From contig CANBUA010000083.1 of assembly GCA_947372535.1 (NCBI GenBank), positions 1 through 16,588 of the forward strand: a DNA stretch of 16,588 nucleotides. The letters are read 5' to 3'. The notes below the pieces were generated by a model. It did no database searches, had not been told where the DNA came from, and saw only the letters and a program-made list of their open reading frames with translations. How positions within the stretch are numbered: the first letter of the stretch is position 1; each line of letters opens with the position of its first letter. Source of the DNA: Burkholderiales bacterium (GTDB lineage Bacteria; Pseudomonadota; Gammaproteobacteria; Burkholderiales; Burkholderiaceae). Below are positions 1-7,411 of the stretch, in pieces. The translations under genes were made by a program, and so were the position numbers.

Positions 1-482
1 TGGTGGCCGATGAGGTCAGAAAGCTGGCTGAACGTAGCCAGGAAGCAGCCCAGGAAATCGGCGAACTGGCGATCAACAGCGTGTCGCTGGCCGAGCGCGC
101 GGGCAAGCTGTTGGATGAGATCGTGCCGTCCATCGGCAAGACCAGCGGATTGGTTCAGGAGATCGCCGCAGCCTCCCAGGAGCAAAGCCAAGCGGTGATG
201 CAGATCGGTGGGGCGATGGGGCAACTCAGCACGGCCACTCAGCAAAATGCTTCGGCCTCGGAAGAGCTGGCGGCGACGGCCGAGGAGCTTTCTGGACAGG
301 CTCAACAGTTGCAGGATTCGATGTCCTTCTTCAGTCAAAGTGATGAAGGCGATGGGCGAGCGCGCCATGAACGCCGCGACCCGAACTCACCAATGCGGAG
401 CACAGCGCGGGCCATTGCGCCGGCCGCAGCCGGTCAGGCTCGCCAGGCCGTGAATTCGCGCAGAAATTTCCGACCCTTCTGA
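1..482 (+). CDS. methyl-accepting chemotaxis protein, C-terminal part (5' end outside window)
   Basis: The window opens inside the cytoplasmic signalling domain of a chemoreceptor, just after the hairpin tip: the first complete codons read VADEVRKLAERS, the hallmark that follows the receptor tip. The descending helix continues through EIAAASQEQSQ and TQQNASASEELAATAEELSGQA, the region that carries methylatable glutamates and glutamines in this family. It ends near residue 110, followed by a roughly 45-residue flexible, Arg/Ala-rich tail. The protein ends in NFRPF, which resembles the CheR/CheB-tethering pentapeptide (NWETF type) with Phe for Trp; that reading is an inference. The ligand-binding and membrane parts lie upstream of the window. 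The GTG codon at position 3 is internal, not a start. The reading frame is intact to the TGA, and an integrase remnant begins about six bases later, so it is unclear whether the tail is native. Confidence 0.9.
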   Translation, partial: VADEVRKLAERSQEAAQEIGELAINSVSLAERAGKLLDEIVPSIGKTSGLVQEIAAASQEQSQAVMQIGGAMGQLSTATQQNASASEELAATAEELSGQAQQLQDSMSFFSQSDEGDGRARHERRDPNSPMRSTARAIAPAAAGQARQAVNSRRNFRPF

Positions 483-485
483 AAT

Positions 486-865
486 TTTGGAGAAACGCAG
501 ACCTCATGTGCGAATGCGATACGGGTAGAGCTCAGCCCGCTCACCGGTCATCTGGCGCACTTGTTCCCATCAACCAGATGCAGAGGGCGCGTGACGAGCG
601 ACTTCAACCTGATTGCCGCCCTGAGGAAGTTCGGCTTCAGCGGCGACGAAATGACTGTCCGTGGATTCCGTGCTTTGGCTCGCACGACGCTCGCCGAATG
701 CGTGGACTGGGATGAGTCCATCGTCGAAGCACAACTGGAGCATCACATCAGGAATGCGCTGGGGCGGTCATACAAGCACACAGATTTTGTTGAACAACGA
801 GTTGAGATGAGTCAGTGCCGGGCAGCTCGCCTGGATCCGCTTCGCGCAAACGCGACCTCTCCTCA
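486..865 (+). pseudogene. remnant of P4-type tyrosine recombinase (integrase) C-terminal domain, frameshifted
   Basis: Two reading frames give consecutive pieces of the catalytic domain of a phage/island integrase. The first is EKRRPHV at about 490-510, matching the usual RRPH-V-PLS stretch, which then hits a stop at 526-528. The second resumes in another frame at about 528 with ELSPLTGH, LFPSTR and, further on, FGFSGDEMTVRGFRALART, LEHHIRNALGRSYKHT and VEQRVEMSQ. These correspond to the R-x-x-R/H box (normally HGFRAxAR; here the His is Arg), the second conserved His (LEHH) and the nucleophile Tyr (GRSYKHT) of the P4/IntS family. The N-terminal SAM-like and core parts are missing. After about 865 the frame stays open but no longer resembles an integrase and runs into the 3' end of the opposite-strand gene. 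No tRNA or attachment site is visible beside it. I infer a decayed island or phage integrase. Confidence 0.72.
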
Positions 866-1025
866 GGGAGAGCCGGCCATCTATTTCACCATGGCACCTG
901 AAGAAGTCTGGCAGCGATGCAATGAGGTGCACGGATCATGGCTCGGCATCGATCCGTGCGACGAGCTCAGCACGCACGAGCAAATCGAAGGCGACTTGAA
1001 CGACCCCTCTAGTTTGGCTCCCCGT

Positions 1026-4000
1026 TCACTGGGCAGTGAGCTTCCACATCTGGTTGGCCCCACTCCCCCATGTCCATTGCCACACATTGGCGCCATCAGC
1101 CTTCGAGACACCCGACACGTCCAGCACCTCCCCGCTGTTGCGGTTGATCAGGCGGTAGCTGCCATCGGCCTGAACCTCGAAACCCCAGCGTTGCGCGGCT
1201 GACCCACTGGCCAGACCTTGCTGCACGTTGCCGCCGTCCCCCAATGCCCCGCCAGCCACCTCCAGCCTCATCGCCGGGGCGTGGGACGGTGCCAGCTCGA
1301 AGAATCCGTCGGCCATCGCGGTGACCGTCCACTTCTGGTTGGCGCCACCCACCCAGGTCCATTGCTGCACGTTGGCGCCGGCCGCCGGGGATGCGGCGTT
1401 GACATCCAGCACCTTGCCACTGTGAACTGCGGTAAGGCTGTAAGTGCCGGCCGCGATGTTGTTGGGGCTCACCGGCTCAATCCGCCAATGCTGGTTCGCA
1501 CCATTGAGCCATGTCCATTGGATGACCGCCGCCCCGGCGGTTTGCGAGACACCGGAGACATCCAGAACCTTGCCGCTGTTCTTGTTGATCAACTCGAATG
1601 TGCCGTCACCCAGCGACTGGATGTGCCAGATTTGGCAAGTGCAGTTGTTGGCTGGCCATTGCTGCACCCGTCCGTTGTCGGCCGTACTGGCGTTGCTCAC
1701 CTCCAGTCGCTGCCCACTGTGCTGTGCGGTCACGGTGTAGTCGCCATTTCCCAGATTGGTGAGCTTCCAGCGCTGGTTGTCGCCTGCTACCCAAGGCCAT
1801 TGCGTGGCGAGCGCGCCGTTCGCAGCAGACACCCCCTGGATGTCAAGGGCCTGGTTGCTGTGTTGCGCGACGATGCGGTAGACACCATCAGGCAGCGGCG
1901 CTGCCGGCGCGGCTTCGGCCCCGTCGATCTGCTGCAAGTAGGCCACCAGGTTCGTCAGGTCATTGCCCGTTACCGCGCTCTTGGCGTGGGCCTGAACAGC
2001 AGCAGCCAGGGTCGCTGCGCTGCCGTCGTGCAGGTAGGGGGCGGTGGCCCACACGCCGCGCAAGGTCGGCACATCCAGGCCTGTGAGCGGCGCACCCAAG
2101 CGATTGCCGCTGACGGCCTTGATCGTGCCCACGCTGCGCATGCCACCCGTGAGCGCACTGTTCGTGAAGTCCGTCCCCCCGTGGCAGGAGGCGCAAGCGG
2201 CGTTCACAAAGACGGTCTTGCCCGCAGCAGCTGCCGTCGTCAACGTGCCGGCGGCGGGTCGGTAAGGGCTGGGCTCATTGGCAGAGAGCGATGTGACGTA
2301 GGCGGCCAGGGCATCAAGGTCGGCGCTGATGCCTGCCTTGGGGTCACCCAAGGGTTGGCTGCGCGTACCGGTGTTGTAGGCCGCATCGGCCATCAGTCCA
2401 GAACCACCCGCCAGGTCCCGGATCTGCTTTTCAAAGTCTTGTACCTCGTCGAAATTGCCGCTCCAGTGCAGCAAGCCCTGGCCCATGCCCGCATGCCCCT
2501 TAAGGGTGATGGTGTTGCGCAAGCCCTCACCGAGCCCCGTCAAGTCCCAGGTGCGGCCATCGTGGCCACCGTCGTTGTGGCACGCTGCGCAGCTCATGTA
2601 GCCATCACGCGCCAAGCGGGTGTCGCGGGCGTCGTAGAACAGCTGTTTGCCACGCAGCACCGTGGGATTGAGCGTCTCGTTGGTGATGGTCGATACCGTA
2701 ACGGTGCCGCCCACTTGCTTCAGTCCCTGAGTAACCAGGGGCGTCAGGTCAACGATGCTCACACTTCGGTCCATGAAGTTCTGCACGTACAGCGTCTTGC
2801 CATCGGCAGAGACCACCAGACCCTGTGGCGCACGGCCCGAGTTGAAGCGGAACAACTCGCCGCCGCCCATGGCATTGACCACGGCGACTTGTTGGCTGGT
2901 TTCCAGTGCGATGAACAGATAGGCACCATTCGGGTGGTATGCAGCAGCCGACGCCAAGCTAGAGTTGTCCAGATCAACTCGGCGGGGGTAATCCTCGGCA
3001 AGCGCCGTCATATCCAGGCGAGAAGTGATTGCCCGCACGGTATTTTGGAAGTCCAGGTTTTGGCCGCTGCGCAGGGTGCCGCGCTTGATGTTGTCTTGCT
3101 TGGAAGGCACCCAAGCGCTCTTGCCATCTGGCGAGATGGCTGCAGCGCCAAGGTAGTTGGGCACGCCAGCGCCTTGGGCTTCGGCGTCCACCTTATCGCT
3201 GTGGCGCAGTACCACGTCGCTTGACAGCGTCATCGCGCCAACGTTGATGGCCAGTACTTCGGCGCCGGCCTTGCTGGTGTCAATGGCCGCCGTCCCTTCA
3301 CCAGGCAGAGGCGCCGTGATGAAGCGTGACACCAGTGCGGTCGCACCATCCGCGGAGACACTCACATGCCTTGGGTTGTCACCCACACTCAGCGTTGCCA
3401 GAGTCTTGCCGCTGGTGGCATCCAACTTGAGGACCTGGCCGGTGGCTTCAAGCACTACCAGCGCACTGCCCCCTCCAGGCACGAAAGCCATGCCATGCGG
3501 ACGTGACGCAAAAGGTAGCGTCACGGTTTGCACCACTGCCAGCGTGCTGGGGCTCAGGATGCTGATGGTGGCGGCATCTTTGCTGGTGACCCAGACCCGC
3601 CCGTCTGGCGCAATGGCAACGCTGCGCGGCGACTGGCCCACCGCGATCTCGGCCACCTTGGTGTTGCTCGCCGTGTCGATCACCCCGACCGTATTGGTAT
3701 CGGGGTTGGCCACCCACAGGCGGGTGGAAGCGCCACTGCGCGTTTCGAGCGCCAGGGACGACGACCGGGTGGGCTGGCCACTGGTTGCGGGCGTGCCAAC
3801 CACCTGCAAGAAATTGCTTTGGGTGATTGAGCCGTCGCTCAACCTGGCGGTCAGGCTCACCGAATAGATGCCAGCCGCAGTGAAGGTGTGTGTGGTGTTG
3901 GGCGACGTGGACGCGGCGGTGTTGGCACTGCCGTCACCAAAGCTCCAACTGAAAGTGGCGCCTGTAAGAGAGATGGTGGGCGCATAGCTGACCGTGCCGC

Positions 4001-5975
4001 CCGCCAGAATCGAAGGTGCGTTGACTGCCGGCAAGGTGACGGTGGCGGCATCCAGCACGTAAGCGCAACTCTTGACCGTACCCGGCAATGGATCGCCAAA
4101 GGTGTTGTTGTTGCATGCAATCGTGCCCGTGAGGCCTGTGCGGATCGCATACGTGCCGTTGGCGCCGTAGTAGACCGAGGCCGTCGCACCCGTGGGCAAC
4201 ACACAGTTGCCGCCCTCGGCAGAACAACTGGATGAGGTGCTGGGCAAGGTGCTGCCGCCCGGCAGGTTGGGGGGCTGAACGCCACCCAAGGCAATGATGG
4301 TGCCACGCGAGGGCACACCATTCGTGTTCACCGCGAACACCATGTAATACCCCGGAGGAGCCAGGTTGGCGTTGCCGGGCATGGTCATGTTCAGACGGGT
4401 GCCGCTCTGAGTGAACTGCAAAGGCACACGCCGCTGCCCGTTGTTGAAGCTGTGCGTGGTGCTGCCCAGACCGATCAGCGCGACCTGCGAAACGGTGCCC
4501 GCGTCGGCCATTTCGACGGCCACTGAACCCGCGTAGGCCCCTTGCAGCGAACTGATACCCAGCAACACGGGCCTGGCTGCAAGCTGCGCCACCCCATTGA
4601 CGGTGGTGAACAGGTTGGGTGGGTAATAGATTTCGGCGTTGAGGTTGTTCACCGCACCAGGTGCACCGCCACCGCCAGTGAACACGGTGCCGTTGGGCAG
4701 CAAGATGGCCGACGAGTGATAGGTGCGCGTCTCCACATTGCTGGCCCCCACCGTCCAGGTGCCCGTGGTCGGGTTCCAGATCTCTGCGGGGTGCACGGCA
4801 TCGGCCGGCTGCCAACCGATGGTCGTACCGCCCGTCACCACCACCTGGCCGTCGGGCAACACCGTGGCATTGGACCAGTGCCTGCGGTTGGTCATGGCCG
4901 CCGTCTCGGTCACGATCGGGTTCGCACCATTGATGTCAAACACCGTCGCCAGGTTGCTGGCCAGGTTAGGGTTGTTGTCGGTGATGCCGTTGCCACCCAC
5001 CTGCAAGATGCGGCCGGGCGCGAACATCACGGCCGAGCTGGTGAAACCCACATTGGGCGTGGTGGCGCCGCTGGCGTCTTGCGGCGTCTTGAAGGTGCCG
5101 ATTTGTGTGACCGAGCCGCTGCCGTTGTTGTCGTTGGGCAGCATCTTGAACATGATGCTGGACGTGATTCCAAACAACGAGCCATCCGGGGCCACCCAGG
5201 TGCGCGGGTAGTACCAGGGATTGGCTTCCTTGTAGTTACCCAGATCGCGCACGCCAAAGATCGGTGTACTTCCCGCGCCGAACAGGCTGCGCCAGGCGCC
5301 GTTTTCCAAGACCTCTGGGGTCTGGGACGTGACTGGGCTGCCATACGGCACCGTGCCCCCGATCATGATCTGGCGGCCATCAGGAAGCGGAAGCATGGTG
5401 GCGTACCAGCGCTCAGCGGCCAGGGTTGAGGAGTTGGCCGTGGTGTACGTCGTTGTTGAAAAAACGCCTGTCGACTTGCCGCCATTGCCGTTGCCGCCCG
5501 CCACGAGCAGCGTGCCATCTTGCAACCAGCCAGAAGTGCCACAAAAGCTGTTGACCGGGTCAGGCACCACAGACGTGATGTGCGCCGCATTGGTGAAACC
5601 CATGGCCGGATTCCAGATGTCCGAATAGCGACCATCCTGGGTGGCCGGGTTGCCGAAAGGCGTACCAAAAGTGAGCACCCGGCCGTCGGACAGCAGGACC
5701 GAATGGATGGCATTCAAGGGCCAAGCCATGGAAGCGGACCACATGCCACGCGTCGGCGCATCGGCCGGGACGTTGAGGTTCTGGAGCAAGGGGTCTGCCA
5801 CTGCTGGCAACGCGATCCAGGTGACGGGTACCGACTGAGCCCGCATGCGCGTCGAGCCCACTGAAGTACTCCCAGACCCGTTGCCTGAGCTGCCTCCACC
5901 GCAAGACGCGAGGAGCACCGATGCAACACACAGCGCAGCCCTGCGGGGCAGCTTCAACAAACGAGGTGAATTCAT
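1026..5975 (-). CDS. multidomain lipoprotein: galactose-oxidase-like copper oxidase + PKD + beta-propeller + dihaem cytochrome c peroxidase-like module + two ricin-type lectin domains
   Basis: 1649 residues from the ATG at 5975. I preferred this start over in-frame upstream codons because it begins a short basic, hydrophobic signal ending in lipobox LLAS-C25 followed by a Gly/Ser linker, so a lipidated envelope or surface protein is expected. Residues about 75-565 match galactose/glyoxal oxidases (kelch propeller plus C-terminal DUF1929). The catalytic residues align: Cys145 (NSFCGTSG) and Tyr191 (ERWYATM) for the Cys-Tyr radical cofactor, Tyr419-His420 (RTYHSS) and His508 (GSTTHSFN) for copper. 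Then come a Cys-containing segment (584-637), PKD domain (655-727, WSFGDG), YVTN-like beta-propeller (about 750-1075), and two haem c motifs (C1129AACH, C1261ASCH) with MauG/CCP-type TLRGVWATAPYLHDGSAAT at 1304-1322. Six ricin-B repeats follow, ending in W1403, W1450, W1497, W1549, W1597 and W1644. Substrate unknown; oxidation of a polysaccharide alcohol or aldehyde is an inference. Confidence 0.9.
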   Translation of the reverse strand: MNSPRLLKLPRRAALCVASVLLASCGGGSSGNGSGSTSVGSTRMRAQSVPVTWIALPAVADPLLQNLNVPADAPTRGMWSASMAWPLNAIHSVLLSDGRVLTFGTPFGNPATQDGRYSDIWNPAMGFTNAAHITSVVPDPVNSFCGTSGWLQDGTLLVAGGNGNGGKSTGVFSTTTYTTANSSTLAAERWYATMLPLPDGRQIMIGGTVPYGSPVTSQTPEVLENGAWRSLFGAGSTPIFGVRDLGNYKEANPWYYPRTWVAPDGSLFGITSSIMFKMLPNDNNGSGSVTQIGTFKTPQDASGATTPNVGFTSSAVMFAPGRILQVGGNGITDNNPNLASNLATVFDINGANPIVTETAAMTNRRHWSNATVLPDGQVVVTGGTTIGWQPADAVHPAEIWNPTTGTWTVGASNVETRTYHSSAILLPNGTVFTGGGGAPGAVNNLNAEIYYPPNLFTTVNGVAQLAARPVLLGISSLQGAYAGSVAVEMADAGTVSQVALIGLGSTTHSFNNGQRRVPLQFTQSGTRLNMTMPGNANLAPPGYYMVFAVNTNGVPSRGTIIALGGVQPPNLPGGSTLPSTSSSCSAEGGNCVLPTGATASVYYGANGTYAIRTGLTGTIACNNNTFGDPLPGTVKSCAYVLDAATVTLPAVNAPSILAGGTVSYAPTISLTGATFSWSFGDGSANTAASTSPNTTHTFTAAGIYSVSLTARLSDGSITQSNFLQVVGTPATSGQPTRSSSLALETRSGASTRLWVANPDTNTVGVIDTASNTKVAEIAVGQSPRSVAIAPDGRVWVTSKDAATISILSPSTLAVVQTVTLPFASRPHGMAFVPGGGSALVVLEATGQVLKLDATSGKTLATLSVGDNPRHVSVSADGATALVSRFITAPLPGEGTAAIDTSKAGAEVLAINVGAMTLSSDVVLRHSDKVDAEAQGAGVPNYLGAAAISPDGKSAWVPSKQDNIKRGTLRSGQNLDFQNTVRAITSRLDMTALAEDYPRRVDLDNSSLASAAAYHPNGAYLFIALETSQQVAVVNAMGGGELFRFNSGRAPQGLVVSADGKTLYVQNFMDRSVSIVDLTPLVTQGLKQVGGTVTVSTITNETLNPTVLRGKQLFYDARDTRLARDGYMSCAACHNDGGHDGRTWDLTGLGEGLRNTITLKGHAGMGQGLLHWSGNFDEVQDFEKQIRDLAGGSGLMADAAYNTGTRSQPLGDPKAGISADLDALAAYVTSLSANEPSPYRPAAGTLTTAAAAGKTVFVNAACASCHGGTDFTNSALTGGMRSVGTIKAVSGNRLGAPLTGLDVPTLRGVWATAPYLHDGSAATLAAAVQAHAKSAVTGNDLTNLVAYLQQIDGAEAAPAAPLPDGVYRIVAQHSNQALDIQGVSAANGALATQWPWVAGDNQRWKLTNLGNGDYTVTAQHSGQRLEVSNASTADNGRVQQWPANNCTCQIWHIQSLGDGTFELINKNSGKVLDVSGVSQTAGAAVIQWTWLNGANQHWRIEPVSPNNIAAGTYSLTAVHSGKVLDVNAASPAAGANVQQWTWVGGANQKWTVTAMADGFFELAPSHAPAMRLEVAGGALGDGGNVQQGLASGSAAQRWGFEVQADGSYRLINRNSGEVLDVSGVSKADGANVWQWTWGSGANQMWKLTAQ

Positions 5976-5994
5976 GGGAAGTTCTGGTTCAGCG

Positions 5995-6019
5995 GCCTGC
6001 CGCAGCCCGTGCGGCAGGC
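5995..6019 (-). promoter_or_regulatory. perfect 9-bp stem-loop in the 5' leader of the large oxidase gene
   Basis: GCCTGCCGC at 5995-6003 and GCGGCAGGC at 6011-6019 are perfect inverted arms with a 7-base loop. The hairpin ends 19 bases before the ATG of the large oxidase gene and would be in its mRNA leader if transcription starts upstream. There is no U-run, so it does not look like a terminator. A role in translation control or mRNA stability, or a DNA-level operator, are both possible. No strong Shine-Dalgarno sequence is seen between hairpin and ATG. Confidence 0.45.
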
Positions 6020-6039
6020 ATCCGACATACACATAATTG

Positions 6040-6056
6040 GTTACCAAAAATGTAAC
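6040..6056. promoter_or_regulatory. possible operator in divergent intergenic region (GTTAC-N7-GTAAC)
   Basis: The 255-bp region between the divergent oxidase (5975) and SCO (6231) genes holds an AT-rich patch with inverted arms GTTAC (6040-6044) and GTAAC (6052-6056) separated by seven bases. A perfect 10-bp palindrome CCAATATTGG also lies at 6123-6132. Either could bind a dimeric regulator shared by the two genes. Short palindromes arise by chance, so this is only a candidate. Confidence 0.25.
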
Positions 6057-6230
6057 TTGCAACAGATGCGGGGCCAATCCCGCGACTTGGTGTCGCGAAT
6101 ACCAAGGAAGCACTGTTCTTGCCCAATATTGGTCACGTTGGCCCTGATTGCTTGCGCGTCACGATGCCGCCAGGACACCCATCGATACCCCTGCCCTACA
6201 CTCCCGGTCCACGTCGTCAGTCCAGCCGCC

Positions 6231-6872
6231 ATGAAAGCACCCACATCGCGAAACGTCTTGACCAAGTGCTCAAGCCACTGGCTGACGGGCGTTTGCCTGG
6301 TCGCGGCACTTGGCACAGGGGTTGGCCATGCGCATGCGGCCCCGCCCACTGGCGCCACATCGGCCACCTCTTTTTTCGCGACCTTCGACGGCCTGCACCT
6401 GGTCGATCAAGATGGTCATCCCTTCATCACCACCAGATTGGCTGGGCACGTCACACTGTTCAATTTCATCTACACCGGCTGTTCGGCGGTCTGCCCCATA
6501 CAGACCCACGCGTTGGCCCAAGCGCAGCAGTCCTTGCCCGTGGCTGTGCGCAAGCAAGTGCGCCTTGTTTCGGTGTCGATTGACCCGTTGAACGACACGC
6601 CAGCGACGCTGAAGAGCTACGCCCAACGCATGGGCGCCGACCTGTCGAACTGGTCCTTCGTCACCGGTCGCCCCAAGGACATTGAACGGCTGTCTGCCAC
6701 GCTGAAACTGTTCAAAGAAGCACCGCCTGCACGCCGTCCTGCGGACCATGCCACCTGGCTGTGGTTGGTCGACGACCAGGGCGTGGTTCGCCAGCGCTAT
6801 GCAGGCAACCCGCCTGATGCCAATCGCCTCGTACGTGAAGTCATTGAACTGGACCGGCTGCAACACCGGTGA
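6231..6872 (+). CDS. SCO1/SenC/PrrC-family copper chaperone, exported
   Basis: 213 residues. An N-terminal Sec-type signal (hydrophobic stretch about residues 18-32, then HAHA-APP as likely cleavage region) precedes a thioredoxin-fold SCO domain. The copper-binding residues of the family are present: C84-SAV-C88 in YTGCSAVCP and the distant His173 in PADHATWLWLVDDQG. SCO proteins deliver copper to periplasmic or membrane enzymes, classically the CuA site of cytochrome oxidase, but many bacterial copies sit beside other copper enzymes. Here the gene is divergent from a predicted copper-radical oxidase lipoprotein and no cytochrome oxidase subunit is in view, so I infer that it helps load that enzyme. 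The ATG at 6231 is chosen because it begins the signal peptide; in-frame codons upstream give an atypical leader. No strong ribosome binding site is visible. Confidence 0.88.
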   Translation: MKAPTSRNVLTKCSSHWLTGVCLVAALGTGVGHAHAAPPTGATSATSFFATFDGLHLVDQDGHPFITTRLAGHVTLFNFIYTGCSAVCPIQTHALAQAQQSLPVAVRKQVRLVSVSIDPLNDTPATLKSYAQRMGADLSNWSFVTGRPKDIERLSATLKLFKEAPPARRPADHATWLWLVDDQGVVRQRYAGNPPDANRLVREVIELDRLQHR

Positions 6873-6885
6873 GGCGCCAGGTCTC

Positions 6886-6908
6886 GTCGGCACCTGCAAC
6901 TTGCCGAC
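6886..6908 (+). terminator. weak stem-loop downstream of the SCO gene
   Basis: GTCGGCA (6886-6892) pairs perfectly with TGCCGAC (6902-6908) across a 9-base loop, 14 bases after the SCO stop codon. There is no T-run after it, so at best it is a weak or Rho-assisted terminator or an mRNA-end stabiliser. Confidence 0.3.
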
Positions 6909-7000
6909 GGCAAATCCCTTGTCGGTCCAGCATCGTGCCCAAAACGCTGTGAGTTTCGCGCGCAGTTGTCGGATAAGCAGGCGCACCACCCACACGCTGC

Positions 7001-7411
7001 TTACTGGCGCTCGAACACACGGTCTGAGATCTTGCCCAGGTAGACGACGCATACCTGGCCACTGGCCTCAAGAATTTGACAAGCTGGAGCTCTTTGGTGC
7101 TCAAGGCTGGCCAGCGTCAGGTCGCAGGACACGGCCGGGTTGCTGCTGGCCATCGTCAGGCTGACGGCGTTGCCGCTGAAACTCAGGCAGACACTCAGGC
7201 AGACCACGCGGCGGTGGGCCATCGCCGTGGACCGGGCGTGGCGCAAGGCACCCAGGGCCGCATCGTGCCAGGCCACGTCGCGCATCCCCACCGAGCCGGT
7301 CAAGGCCGGCAGGGCGCTGACGGCCAGCACCGACACCAGCACCATCAGCTCGATCAGCTCGATCAGCTCGATCATGGTGAAGCCCCTGTACTCAGTCACC
7401 CATCCTGGCAC
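7001..7411 (-). CDS. solitary FimT/GspH-like type IV pseudopilin with triplicated IEL in the signal helix
   Basis: 136 residues from GTG at 7411; GTG at 7399 is an alternative with AGGA just before it, giving a six-residue leader. The prepilin peptidase motif is clear: ...YRG|FTMIEL followed by a hydrophobic helix to ALPAL, then the GspH/FimT-like amphipathic stretch ALGALRHARSTAMAHRRVVC. Such minor pilins prime assembly of type IV pili or type II secretion pseudopili in the inner membrane. Mature positions 4-12 read IELIELIEL, so besides the conserved Glu at +5 there are extra Glu at +8 and +11 inside the membrane helix, encoded by a 9-bp tandem repeat. Four cysteines are in the globular part. 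No other pilus gene is nearby, and the start lies in sequence that on the other strand encodes a receiver-domain fragment, so the leader may have been created by rearrangement. It may or may not be functional. Confidence 0.7.
   Translation of the reverse strand: MPGWVTEYRGFTMIELIELIELMVLVSVLAVSALPALTGSVGMRDVAWHDAALGALRHARSTAMAHRRVVCLSVCLSFSGNAVSLTMASSNPAVSCDLTLASLEHQRAPACQILEASGQVCVVYLGKISDRVFERQ
7344..7374. repeat. 9-bp tandem repeat (3 full units plus partial) inside the prepilin signal
   Basis: The unit ATCAGCTCG occurs three times without interruption (7344-7370), followed by ATCA. On the coding (minus) strand each unit encodes Ile-Glu-Leu. Copy-number change would keep the reading frame and only lengthen or shorten the N-terminal helix of the pseudopilin. 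Confidence 0.9.

Noticed and set aside
866..1202. Continuation of the integrase-remnant frame into the 3' end of the oxidase gene
   Set aside because: Integrase similarity ends near 865, and from 1026 the frame is antisense to the lectin domain. I treat it as accidental read-through.
1218..3224. Long open frame on the + strand (668 codons) opposite the large oxidase gene
   Set aside because: It is antisense to a gene with clear conserved domains and haem motifs; the translation is His/Arg/Val-rich and matches no family. Typical shadow frame in GC-rich DNA.
4542..5429. Open frame on the + strand (295 codons), and other long frames opposite the oxidase domain
   Set aside because: The opposite strand carries all galactose-oxidase active-site residues; the antisense product has no recognisable motif.
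5976..6113. 46-codon upstream extension of the large oxidase gene
   Set aside because: The extension passes through the hairpin and AT-rich region, and would bury the lipoprotein signal peptide that begins at 5975.
6270..7052. 260-codon minus-strand frame opposite the SCO gene
   Set aside because: Antisense to a gene with conserved CxxxC and His copper ligands; no family resemblance.
7344..7374. CRISPR-like or regulatory iteron reading of the 9-bp repeat
   Set aside because: Units are directly adjacent without spacers, only three copies, and lie in frame within the pseudopilin signal; a coding microsatellite fits better.
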